Of a stretch of DNA of 64,000 bases, positions 55,415-63,107 are shown in pieces. Positions within the stretch are counted from its first letter, which is position 1. Each line of letters begins with the position of its first letter. A model generated the notes under the pieces. It saw only the letters and a program-made list of their open reading frames with translations, did no database searches and was not told the origin of the DNA. A program made the translations under genes and the position numbers. The stretch comes from Planctomycetota bacterium (GTDB lineage Bacteria; Planctomycetota; PLA2): assembly GCA_021776735.1 (NCBI GenBank), contig JAJFFH010000037.1, positions 186,001-250,000 on the forward strand, given 5' to 3'.

Positions 55415-55629
55415 CCGGGTTGTCGAGCCTTCGGGGGCGCACCAGCCACGAGTCGCGCCAAAAGCGGGCGGCGGCCTTGTGTTACGGTAATTCTACAAGC
55501 GCCGCAGACAACACCGATGTTCTAGGTTCGGTCGCGCCATCGCGCATCCAGGCGCGTTCCGCTTGCACGCTCCGCCACTATGCGAATCGCACCCCGTCAC
55601 TTACTATCGTTCGCTCCGAGGTACATCCT
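55415..55629. other. intergenic stretch, no gene supported
   Basis: Between the tRNA fragment and the first cassette gene the plus strand is open, but its sequence has no recognisable motif. I see no promoter box I can trust. Confidence 0.4.
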
Positions 55630-56289
55630 GTGACAGAGTCGAGAGGAACCTTCGCCATCGCCGTGCTTGGAGCGATGAACCCGTCGATCCACACGCCCGA
55701 CTGGTACCACTATCTCGGCCTCATCACACCGGAAGAACTGGCTGCAGCCAAAAAGGACCCGTCGTTCATGTGTACGCGCGTCGCCTCACAATTCTCGTGC
55801 GGCACGCTCATGATGAACTGCACCGAACTCAAGTGGATTGTGAGGGCAGCGCAGTCCGACATAGCGCGCGCTACCGAGTTCGCGTCGAAGACGTTCACAG
55901 CCCTAGATCAGACACCGATCTCTGCGTACGGTGTGAACTACGACTACCACGTCGACCTGGGCATCGAAGTCTCCTTGTTGCTCGGCTCACACGTCGGCTC
56001 GACTCTCGGATTCGACGAGGCAGAGCGGTCCACGATCGTCGGAGGCTCCCTGAGGTTCAGGCAGACGCTCGAAAAACGCGACCTCAACGTGACGATCGAA
56101 CCCTCTCCCTTGTCGCCGCAGTGGATCTCTGTTGCGATGAACTACCACTGCGCGATCGTCGCGGAAGAGTGGCAGCACTTTGACCTAGCGAAGCTGATGC
56201 AGGCATCCGTATCTGAGGATGGTCGCGACGCCCCGAAGCGCCTGGACCGGGTCCTCAAGGTCATCCGAGCTCGCACCGAGAATAAGTAG
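55630..56289 (+). CDS. Unknown protein, first gene of three-gene cassette
   Basis: A 219-residue protein from a GTG start; the frame is open upstream but loses character there. It is rich in aromatic and His residues (NPSIHTPDWYHYLGLIT, YGVNYDYHVDLGIEVSLL) and has several Cys/Met (CGTLMMNCTELKWIV). There is no signal peptide or membrane segment. No family recognised. GC and codon use are lower than in the kinase cluster. It abuts the next gene exactly, which suggests a unit. Confidence 0.65.
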   Translation: MTESRGTFAIAVLGAMNPSIHTPDWYHYLGLITPEELAAAKKDPSFMCTRVASQFSCGTLMMNCTELKWIVRAAQSDIARATEFASKTFTALDQTPISAYGVNYDYHVDLGIEVSLLLGSHVGSTLGFDEAERSTIVGGSLRFRQTLEKRDLNVTIEPSPLSPQWISVAMNYHCAIVAEEWQHFDLAKLMQASVSEDGRDAPKRLDRVLKVIRARTENK

Positions 56290-57186
56290 ATGGCAGTCAA
56301 GACGGGTCCTCGGCCCTCGCCGAACCGATTATTTGGGCAGCCTTTGGATACGTCCGGCGCCATCGCCTACGTCACCGAAGGCAGTGTGCTCAGCACTGGC
56401 TATCTTAGTCGGCCTTCGGTCGACGTCTTCTCCGTTCTCTCGTCGGGCTCCTACTGCATCGGCCTCAACGATGTCAGCGGCAGCAACCTGGTCGCGCCTA
56501 CCGGGGTTCGCGTCAATCCGTTAGGTCTGGGTTGCTCAGAAGTCAACACTTCGCCGTTATGGTCCACGACTCCGCAGGACGTTGACGATGCCGACTTGAG
56601 GATCTCTCTGATCGGTGTCGGCGCGGCAGAAGCACGCCTCATGCTTGGCTACTGCTCCGACCCCATCGCGGACACTGGCGGAGCTTTTGAGCTTCGCCAC
56701 TCTCGCGAGGACCTGTACGACGGCCTTGGACGGCGCAGGGGTACAGCGGGCGATCGCGACGCAATCCTCGCCGCGTGGAAACTCGAAGGCGCTGCGGGGG
56801 CGAGCTGGCTCTGTGAACGCCTTCGCGAAGAGACCGACGTAGAGCGGCAAGCGGACGCAGAGGAAGCACTCATCACAATCGGTGCGCCCGCCATTCCCGC
56901 GATCCTTGACTGTTTGGTTGCCGCGCCGTCAGCGTTCCAGGCCGAAGCGCTTCTTCACGCTCTGCGCTGGCTGGGCATCACCGAAGATCAGCAGCCCCGG
57001 ACACGGCGGGCTCTGCGCAGCGTTGCTCTCCACAAGGCACCGGATGTACGGCTCGCGGCCTGCAAAGCAGCGCGAGTTCTGCCGACCGATCCGGCACTTC
57101 AGCTGTGGCAATCGATGCTCATCGATGAGGACGATCCGGACGTCCGTGCGGAAATCGCCGAACTTCGTCAAGAGGCCCACGCGTAG
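56290..57186 (+). CDS. Unknown protein with C-terminal HEAT-like region, second cassette gene
   Basis: A 298-residue protein. The first 150 residues are beta-like, with many Gly/Ser and Cys (GSYCIGLNDVSGSNLV, LGLGCSEVNTSPLW). The C-terminal half is helical and HEAT-like (EEALITIGAPAIPAILDCLV, RALRSVALHKAPDVRLAACK). No family recognised. It starts at the base after the first gene's stop and ends 2 bp before the third gene, so the three genes are probably translated from one message. Confidence 0.65.
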   Translation: MAVKTGPRPSPNRLFGQPLDTSGAIAYVTEGSVLSTGYLSRPSVDVFSVLSSGSYCIGLNDVSGSNLVAPTGVRVNPLGLGCSEVNTSPLWSTTPQDVDDADLRISLIGVGAAEARLMLGYCSDPIADTGGAFELRHSREDLYDGLGRRRGTAGDRDAILAAWKLEGAAGASWLCERLREETDVERQADAEEALITIGAPAIPAILDCLVAAPSAFQAEALLHALRWLGITEDQQPRTRRALRSVALHKAPDVRLAACKAARVLPTDPALQLWQSMLIDEDDPDVRAEIAELRQEAHA

Positions 57187-57188
57187 TC

Positions 57189-57857
57189 GTGTGGATGTTC
57201 CGGGTGGGGAAGCTGTCCTACTGGCAGAAGCAAGATCCCCAGGACAAGAAGAAGAAGAAGATCCGGCGAGACCCTGACGATGACCATGATGTCGGACGCG
57301 CGATACTTGATCTCAAGCTACGTCCACACGAAGAGGGCCTCTCGGTGTATCGCTCTGACACCGAAGCGACCGGCAATGACATCGGGTTCCTCTTCGCCAC
57401 CACGGTCCGTCGACGTCCTCGAGACATGGACTTCGTACTCATTCCAGACGAGTGCCTCGCGGAGTTCACGTGCGCCCCTACGCTTTCGGAATCTGGCGCC
57501 CCGTCACTCCGCGCGCTGCACCACGAGATTCGTGGCCTCGAACTCGTCGCGGACCGACGCCGGCTTGCTTCCGCGGTGCTTCGGCACGACAACACGAAGC
57601 TCGTTCGCATCAAGGAGCGAGACGTTACGGCGCGCGCGAAGCTGCTGTCCACGGCCGACGAGGCCTATGGAGCCTTGGCTGGAGAATGGCCGACCATAGT
57701 CGGAGACATCCCTCAGACACCTCCACCTGCCGAACACCTTGAGGCCGCGGGAGCAGCGACTAGCGAGAGCCGCTCTCCACACCGAACGGTGCTGTTCCTC
57801 GCGGTTCTGGTAGTGATTCTCGCCCTGCTGGCTTGGCTTGCGCTAGCAATGGGCTGA
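57189..57857 (+). CDS. Unknown tail-anchored protein, third cassette gene
   Basis: A 222-residue protein. The N-terminus has a run of Lys (DKKKKKIRRDPDDDHD). The centre is a folded domain (VYRSDTEATGNDIGFLFATT, FVLIPDECLAEFTC) and the C-terminus is a single hydrophobic helix (TVLFLAVLVVILALLAWLA), so it is probably tail-anchored to the membrane. No family recognised. The start is GTG 57189 or ATG 57195. A membrane-anchored third protein is seen in many small defence or toxin cassettes, but a role here is unproven. Confidence 0.65.
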   Translation: MWMFRVGKLSYWQKQDPQDKKKKKIRRDPDDDHDVGRAILDLKLRPHEEGLSVYRSDTEATGNDIGFLFATTVRRRPRDMDFVLIPDECLAEFTCAPTLSESGAPSLRALHHEIRGLELVADRRRLASAVLRHDNTKLVRIKERDVTARAKLLSTADEAYGALAGEWPTIVGDIPQTPPPAEHLEAAGAATSESRSPHRTVLFLAVLVVILALLAWLALAMG

Positions 57858-57877
57858 TCGCGACGCTGGATCTGCTG

Positions 57878-58333
57878 TTAGATATGCTGGTAGATCACCC
57901 GCAGGTTGCAGGCGAGAATCCCCTCAAGCTTCTTCAGGAGATCCTGCGGCACTTCACCGCCGGCGTTTCTTGCGCGAACAGCGAACCGACTGAACCCCAT
58001 TGGCCACGAGTACGTCAGGTCGTTGAGGTTCGTTGTCCCGGAGCAACAGGGCATCGTGAAATGTGCCAGCCGAAACCCGTCCCGCTCCGTGCAGTCGGCA
58101 TCCATCCACTCGTGCCAGCTCTCGATCTCGACGACCGCATCGCAGTGCGGGCAGCGAATGTCCTCGAAGTTCCCGCCGCAGTCGTGAAGGACGACGTGCG
58201 GCTCGACGGTGCTCTCGATCTCATCGAGGAACGGCCGTGCGGCTCGAAAGACCTTGGCCGCGTCCGCGCCGGCCCCCTTCGCGGGGACGAAGTTCGGGTC
58301 GATGGGAAGGAAGCTGATGAAGTTGTCGGACAT
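57878..58333 (-). CDS. Conserved Cys-rich (zinc-binding) hypothetical protein
   Basis: A 151-residue protein starting SDNFISFLPIDPNFVP. Cys residues in CPHCDAVV and MPCCSGTTNLNDL make a likely zinc site; WHEWMDADCTERDGFRL adds another Cys. The rest contains many aromatic residues. It resembles small cytosolic proteins of unknown function that start with a similar S-D-N-(F/Y)-I-S segment. It is convergent with the three-gene cassette (20 bp between stops). Confidence 0.65.
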   Translation of the reverse strand: MSDNFISFLPIDPNFVPAKGAGADAAKVFRAARPFLDEIESTVEPHVVLHDCGGNFEDIRCPHCDAVVEIESWHEWMDADCTERDGFRLAHFTMPCCSGTTNLNDLTYSWPMGFSRFAVRARNAGGEVPQDLLKKLEGILACNLRVIYQHI

Positions 58334-58499
58334 CGGGACCGGTCCGCATTGTAGTGACTCTCCCGTGTACTCTTTCCTCAAGAGGTCAAGACACCGACGG
58401 ATCGGGCGGCGCGCCGGGGCGCAGCCCTCGGCGCGGCCGCGCCGAACGAACCAGGAGGGTTCCTTCTGTGGTCGTGGCGTTCGGGTGGTTCGTGTGCGG

Positions 58500-58556
58500 C
58501 AACGTCACAGCCCCCGGGGTTGCGTGAGGGGGCTGTGACTTGAGAGTCGTGACGTT
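58500..58556. repeat. nested inverted repeat / 12-bp perfect hairpin
   Basis: GTCACAGCCCCC (58504-58515) and GGGGGCTGTGAC (58528-58539) form a perfect 12-bp stem with a 12-nt loop. A second, outer pair CAACGTCAC and GTGACGTTG flanks it. There is no T-run. It may be a terminator or a replication/integration structure of a former element. Confidence 0.55.
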
Positions 58557-58915
58557 GTGGGGAGTGCTTCGGTGCGCACGCAGTCTTGTTCGACGCGACG
58601 AAACGTCAACTCCGGCCGCGGGTCCTGGAAAGCCTCGACGAAGTCCAGCCAGCCTTCGATCACTTCCAGCTTGTCTGCTGTCCACCAGATCTCGTCGGTG
58701 GTCACGGTCTCGCCGCCGTTCGCCAGCGCCACGCGATCAGCCCTGAGCAGCTGGAGCGCACCGGCCTGCATGAGCCGCTTCCAGAGCTTCCACGTCGGCA
58801 TCGCGCCGCGGGAGGCGCCGTAGCGGTGCACGTACCGGGGCGCGCGGTCGCCCGCGGTCTTCGCAACGTACTTGGCCAGGGACCAAAGGACGTGCGCAGC
58901 CGCGGCGCGTGGCGC
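58505..58915 (-). pseudogene. degenerate gene remnant, Rep-like
   Basis: From just after the fourth kinase's stop a frame reads HVLWSLAKYVAKTAGDRAP, then YVHRYGASRGAMPTWKLWKR, and ends in the hairpin at 58505. The internal GTG at 58831 is the only start. The pattern AKYVAKT...RRYG-SRG resembles the C-terminal part of rolling-circle (HUH) replication initiators, but this is weak. It looks like the truncated 3' part of a gene from a lost element. Confidence 0.35.
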
Positions 58916-58920
58916 GCCGG

Positions 58921-60738
58921 CTACGCCAGGCCCTGGCGCGCGTCCTTGCGGACGATTCTGGCTCGCCGGCCTGTGCCCGGGGCGACCCAGGACAGCAGGC
59001 TCCAGGTCCAGGCGTTCAATCCCAGTGCGCGGCCGGCTTGTACCTTGCGGCGGAGAGTGCGAAAAAAGTGGGCCACGACGAACAACGTCAGCGTGGCGCC
59101 CAGAAAGAATGCGCCCTCGTCGTTGGTGCGGAAATCCGTTGCGGCCCAGGCGATGCCGAATGCCGCGCCCCCGATCGCGAACGTTGCGCCGGCCCTGTGG
59201 TTGGCGCGGGCGGCGTGGGCGCGGCGGGCCATGGCTTCTTGGCGCGGGCGCGGCGGCAAAGGTTCGTCACGCACCACCGAGATGGCTTCGAGCGGGTCGA
59301 GGCCGCGCCATCGGGCGTCGTAGTATTCGTGCACGTCCTGGTTGAGCAGCGTATGCCAGGTCCAGATCGTGAGCGGCAAACCGATCAGCGTGACGGCCAG
59401 CATGCCGGACAGGATCAGCAACGCGGCGCGCGCCCATGGGCGAAACGCTCGCGCGCGTTCCGAGGCGTGCCACAACAATCCGCCGTAGGCGGCGAGCCAC
59501 CAGTCTTCGACGCCGCCGCCCGCGACGCCGACGAGGATGCCGCCGATCAGCGCGACGAAGCCGACGGTGCCCAGCACGGTGAGCAACAGGTCGAGGCGTC
59601 GATCGACGGACGCCGCGGTCGGGCGTCTCTTGTTGCGCCATTCGTCCACTGCATCGCGTACGGCGCCCGCCGCACCCTGTGCGGCATCCCGAGCGACGCG
59701 CGCCGCCTCGCCGGCCACGCGACCGACCGCTTCGCGCGCCGCGGCCCGCAGCCGGTCCAGATCCACGCGGCTGTCTCGTTTCGCGCCTGCGCCCCCGGAC
59801 CCCCTGCCATTCCCACCCGCTTCGCTTCCACCCGACGCCGACCGCAATCCGTCCAGCGCGTCCGCCATGGCACTCGCACGCGCGAACCGGTCGTCCGGAT
59901 CCTTGGCCAGCCCGCGCTCAAGCACGGCGTCGATGCGCGCGTCCAATCCGGGCACGCGTTCGCTCGGCGACGGGAACCGGCCGATCGGCAGCTCGCCGGT
60001 CAGCATCTCGTAGACCACGACCGACGCCGCATACAAGTCCGCGCGCGCGTCCGCCGTCCCGCTGTGTTCGCGCTGCTCCGGCGCCATGTACTCGAACGTC
60101 CCGAGCACGAGTGCGGAGTGCGTCAGCCGCGTGTCGAGCCCGGACTCCCCGAACACGCGCGACAACCCGAAGTCCGCCACCTTGACGACCCCATCCTCGC
60201 GCACGAGCACGTTCTCCGGCTTGACGTCGCGGTGAACGACGCCGCGCGCGTGCGCATAGTCGAGCGCCGTAAGCAACGCCGCCGCAATCTTGAGCGCGTC
60301 GCGCGAAGCGATCGGCCCGCGCCGCAACAACCCGCGCAGGTTCGAGCCCTCGACCAGCTCCATGACGAGGAAGTACCGCTCGTCCGCCTCGCCGCGATCA
60401 AAGATCTGCACGATCCCGGGATGGTTGAGCGAAGCCAACACCTCTGCCTCGCGATGAAACCGCCGCACAAACTGCGGATCGTCGGACACGTTCGGCGGCA
60501 GGATCTTCAACGCCACCGCACGCCCCAACGAAAGCTGCGTCGCGCGATACACCGCCCCCATCCCGCCGGCGCCAATCAACTCCTCGACCCGATACCCACC
60601 AAGGGACCGCCCCAAGAACGGATCGGCCACGGTCGCCCGCTGCGTCGGGTCGTACCGCCGCCCGCAGTCGCAAACGACCTCGCGAACATCCGGCGCAACC
60701 TGCGCCTTGCGACCACAAGCGGGACAGGTACAAAGCAT
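58921..60738 (-). CDS. Ser/Thr protein kinase with zinc ribbon and membrane domain (kinase 4)
   Basis: A 605-residue kinase. The N-terminus has a Zn-ribbon (CTCPACGRKAQVAPD, then CDCGRRYD). The catalytic domain has IGAGGMGAVYRATQLSLGRA, VALKIL, GVVHRDVKPENVLV, DFGLSRVFG and EYMAPEQRE. A Gly-rich linker contains a G-rich motif at 59792. Four hydrophobic segments follow with the GLPLTIWTWHTLLNQDVHEY then YDARWRGLDPLEAI junction shared with kinases 1 and 3. It is the only kinase here with a Zn-ribbon. It is upstream-oriented towards the island and separated from the AAA+ activator by 237 bp. Confidence 0.92.
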   Translation of the reverse strand: MLCTCPACGRKAQVAPDVREVVCDCGRRYDPTQRATVADPFLGRSLGGYRVEELIGAGGMGAVYRATQLSLGRAVALKILPPNVSDDPQFVRRFHREAEVLASLNHPGIVQIFDRGEADERYFLVMELVEGSNLRGLLRRGPIASRDALKIAAALLTALDYAHARGVVHRDVKPENVLVREDGVVKVADFGLSRVFGESGLDTRLTHSALVLGTFEYMAPEQREHSGTADARADLYAASVVVYEMLTGELPIGRFPSPSERVPGLDARIDAVLERGLAKDPDDRFARASAMADALDGLRSASGGSEAGGNGRGSGGAGAKRDSRVDLDRLRAAAREAVGRVAGEAARVARDAAQGAAGAVRDAVDEWRNKRRPTAASVDRRLDLLLTVLGTVGFVALIGGILVGVAGGGVEDWWLAAYGGLLWHASERARAFRPWARAALLILSGMLAVTLIGLPLTIWTWHTLLNQDVHEYYDARWRGLDPLEAISVVRDEPLPPRPRQEAMARRAHAARANHRAGATFAIGGAAFGIAWAATDFRTNDEGAFFLGATLTLFVVAHFFRTLRRKVQAGRALGLNAWTWSLLSWVAPGTGRRARIVRKDARQGLA

Positions 60739-60850
60739 CCGCACAAAGAGCCTACTGCAAGCCAAGGGCCAACGCCGCTATCCCCCTTTGCGCCGCTGCC
60801 GCCACGAAAGTTCCTTTCACGGCGGGCTGAATGATCCTTGAGAAAAGCCT

Positions 60851-60862
60851 ACGGACGGCGAT
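60851..60862 (+). repeat. dispersed motif ACGGACGGCGAT
   Basis: Exact copy in the 237-bp gap between kinase 4 and the AAA+ activator; preceded by AAGCCT. Nothing else is seen in that gap. Confidence 0.9.
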
Positions 60863-60975
60863 GCCTGCTCGCCGACTCTTTTGGCGTGACATCCGACCCT
60901 CGCGTCCGTCGTGTGGTCATCGTCCACGCCAACGGGAAGCAGGCGTCCGGGCAGCCCTCCGAACGCAAGACACTG

Positions 60976-62673
60976 CTAGATCCCGTACTCGTCGATCTTC
61001 TTTTTTAGCGTTGGGTAGGTGATGCCCAGCAGCTTCGCGGCCTTCGTGCGGTTGCCGCCGGTGGCTTCCAGGGCGCGGGCGACCATCACTTTTTCCATTT
61101 CCTTTAACGTGCGGACATCGCCGTCCGTTTGCTTTGTCGTTGTGTTGGAGCTTCCCAGGCGGACTTCCAACGGTAGCTCACGGACGGCGATGCTTGCCTG
61201 GGTGGCGAACACCGCGCATCGTTCGCAAACGTTCTTGAGCTCGCGGACGTTACCCGGCCACTTGTACGCCTTGAGCTTGGCGAGCGCGTCCGGGGCGAAC
61301 TCGTGGTCGGGGAGGAAATGGCGCGCGAGCAGTTCGACGTCGTCTGTCCGGTCGCGCAGGGGCGGACAGCGCAGGGTTACGACCGACAGGCGGTAGAAGA
61401 GATCCTCGCGAAATCCTCGGTCGTGGAGATCGCGGTTGGTCGCCGCGACGATGCGGACATCGACGCGCGTCGGCTTGGTGGCGCCCAGGCGGTGGAATTC
61501 GCGGGTTTCGAGGACGCGCAACAGTTTAGCCTGCATGCCCGCGGCGAGTTCACCGACCTCGTCGAGAAACAGCGTGCCGCCGTGCGCCTGCTCGAAGCGG
61601 CCCGCCCGCGACTTGTCGGCGCCGGTGAACGCGCCTTTCTCGTGGCCGAACAGTTCCGCTTCAAGCAGGGTCTCGACGAACGCCGCGCAGTTGACCGCGA
61701 TGAACGGGCCTCGCGCGCGGCGACTGCCCGCATGCAGGGCGGCGGCGACGAGTTCCTTGCCCGTGCCCGTGTCGCCGGTGACGAGCACGGTGGCGTCCGT
61801 CGGGGCGACGCGCGCGATCTCACCGCGCAGGGTCCTCATCGGCGGGGACTCGCCGAGCAGGTCCTGGGCGGTCTGGGGGAGCGCGGGGGCTGCCTTCTGC
61901 GGACGCAACACCGGAGTCGTCGCGTTTGCCAGCGCCGTCAAGAGCGCAAGGTCGTCGCGCGTGAACGGCTCGCCGCGGACGCGATCGACGTAGAACGCGC
62001 CGTAGGCGCCGAGTGGCGCCGCGATCGCGGAGAGGACCTTTTCGGTCACGAGCGACGTGGCCTTGGGCAGGTCGAGGCGGGGCTCGCGGACCAAGACGCC
62101 TTCTCGTTTTCTCTTGACGTGCTCGACCACCGAGCGCGAAAACGTGCCGCGATTGGCGTCGGGCAGAATCAGCGCGGCGCGTGCCGGGGCAAAGATCTCT
62201 TCGAGACCGGCCACGAGATCCGCGCGCAGTTTCGACATCGGGCCCGCAAGGATTTCGTGAAAGCTGTAGACGGCGGCGAGGCGCGGCAGGCGTTCTTCGT
62301 CCGGCCCCCGCACCCCCCCACTTTCCGGTTCGATCGTTGACTCTATTTCCAGGGACCGGTCCTCGATCACGGTCGGCCGGTCGCCGGCGCCATCGGCAAC
62401 GAACACGAGCGTCAGGTTGCGGACGGTCAGCTCGTCGCCGGTGCGCAGGACGTGGCGCTCGACGCGGCGGCCGTTGACGTACAGGCCGTTGAGCGAACCG
62501 AGGTCGCACGCGACCCAGTCGTCGCCTTCGGGGCGCAGGGCGGCGTGGCGGCGGCTCGCGGCCTCGTCGTACACGCGTACGTCGGCGTCGTCCGCGCGGC
62601 CGATGACGACCTCGGCGTCGAAGCGGAACTCCTCCGCACTGGAACGGCCCCGCGCCACCTTGAGAAGAGGCAT
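60976..62673 (-). CDS. Sigma-54-dependent activator with FHA and GAF domains
   Basis: A 565-residue regulator. FHA domain at about 1-95 ([30 protein letters not shown]), GAF-like region about 130-275, AAA+ sigma-54 activation domain about 290-500 (Walker [21 protein letters not shown] contact loop, [22 protein letters not shown]), then a Fis-type HTH ([21 protein letters not shown]). The FHA domain binds phosphothreonine, so control by the nearby kinases is plausible. Two dispersed 12-mers in opposite orientation lie in the linker between AAA+ and HTH (SIAVREL and KQTDGDV). A G-rich motif lies at 62305. Confidence 0.93.
   Translation of the reverse strand: MPLLKVARGRSSAEEFRFDAEVVIGRADDADVRVYDEAASRRHAALRPEGDDWVACDLGSLNGLYVNGRRVERHVLRTGDELTVRNLTLVFVADGAGDRPTVIEDRSLEIESTIEPESGGVRGPDEERLPRLAAVYSFHEILAGPMSKLRADLVAGLEEIFAPARAALILPDANRGTFSRSVVEHVKRKREGVLVREPRLDLPKATSLVTEKVLSAIAAPLGAYGAFYVDRVRGEPFTRDDLALLTALANATTPVLRPQKAAPALPQTAQDLLGESPPMRTLRGEIARVAPTDATVLVTGDTGTGKELVAAALHAGSRRARGPFIAVNCAAFVETLLEAELFGHEKGAFTGADKSRAGRFEQAHGGTLFLDEVGELAAGMQAKLLRVLETREFHRLGATKPTRVDVRIVAATNRDLHDRGFREDLFYRLSVVTLRCPPLRDRTDDVELLARHFLPDHEFAPDALAKLKAYKWPGNVRELKNVCERCAVFATQASIAVRELPLEVRLGSSNTTTKQTDGDVRTLKEMEKVMVARALEATGGNRTKAAKLLGITYPTLKKKIDEYGI
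61117..61128 (-). repeat. dispersed motif ACGGACGGCGAT
   Basis: Exact copy in the AAA+ activator gene, sense (KQTDGDV); preceded by AAGCAA. Confidence 0.9.
61180..61191 (+). repeat. dispersed motif ACGGACGGCGAT
   Basis: Exact copy in the AAA+ activator gene, antisense (SIAVREL), inverted and 51 bp from the previous copy. Confidence 0.9.
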
Positions 62674-62699
62674 GCGACGCCATGCTATCTTCTGGACCC

Positions 62700-63107
62700 A
62701 TGGACCGGATGGTCGAGTGTGAACTGGCGCGGATCTTCATCATGGAGAACTCCGACCAGCAATACATCTTCCTGCGCGAGAAGGGCGGGACGCGCGAGTT
62801 CCCCATCATCATCGCCCTGGCCGAGGCGCAGGCGATCGACCGGTTCGTGAAGGGCGAGACGCTGATGCGGCCACTCACGCACGAACTGCTCGTTTCGGTC
62901 GTGCAGACGGTCGGGGCCAAGATCGACCGGGTCGAGGTGACCGAAATCCGCGAGGGGACGTTTTACGGCAACCTCGTCCTGCGCGTCGGCGAGGAGATGC
63001 ACAACGTCGATACGCGGCCGTCCGACGCGATCGCGCTCGCCGTCCACTCCGGCGCCCTCATTTTCGTGGCCGACGCCGTCCTCGACGACGCCGCAGCGCA
63101 GCCGTAG
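62700..63107 (+). CDS. Bifunctional nuclease family (DUF151) protein
   Basis: A 135-residue BFN/DUF151 protein. [34 protein letters not shown] and [19 protein letters not shown], then [10 protein letters not shown] and [13 protein letters not shown] are the family core. A plant homologue has RNase/DNase activity; the role in bacteria is unclear. ATG 62700 is the start. It is divergent from the AAA+ activator by 26 bp. Confidence 0.88.
   Translation: MDRMVECELARIFIMENSDQQYIFLREKGGTREFPIIIALAEAQAIDRFVKGETLMRPLTHELLVSVVQTVGAKIDRVEVTEIREGTFYGNLVLRVGEEMHNVDTRPSDAIALAVHSGALIFVADAVLDDAAAQP

Noticed and set aside
5264..61191. The 12-mer as a Chi or KOPS-type polar sequence
   Set aside because: Orientation is mixed (12 plus, 8 minus) with no switch point across the window, so a strongly polar signal is unlikely, although one window cannot exclude a weak bias.
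5264..61191. The 12-mer as a calcium-binding protein motif (DxDGD)
   Set aside because: It is also found in antisense and shifted frames and between genes; true EF-hand loops in the 16679 gene use different codons and are not exact copies.
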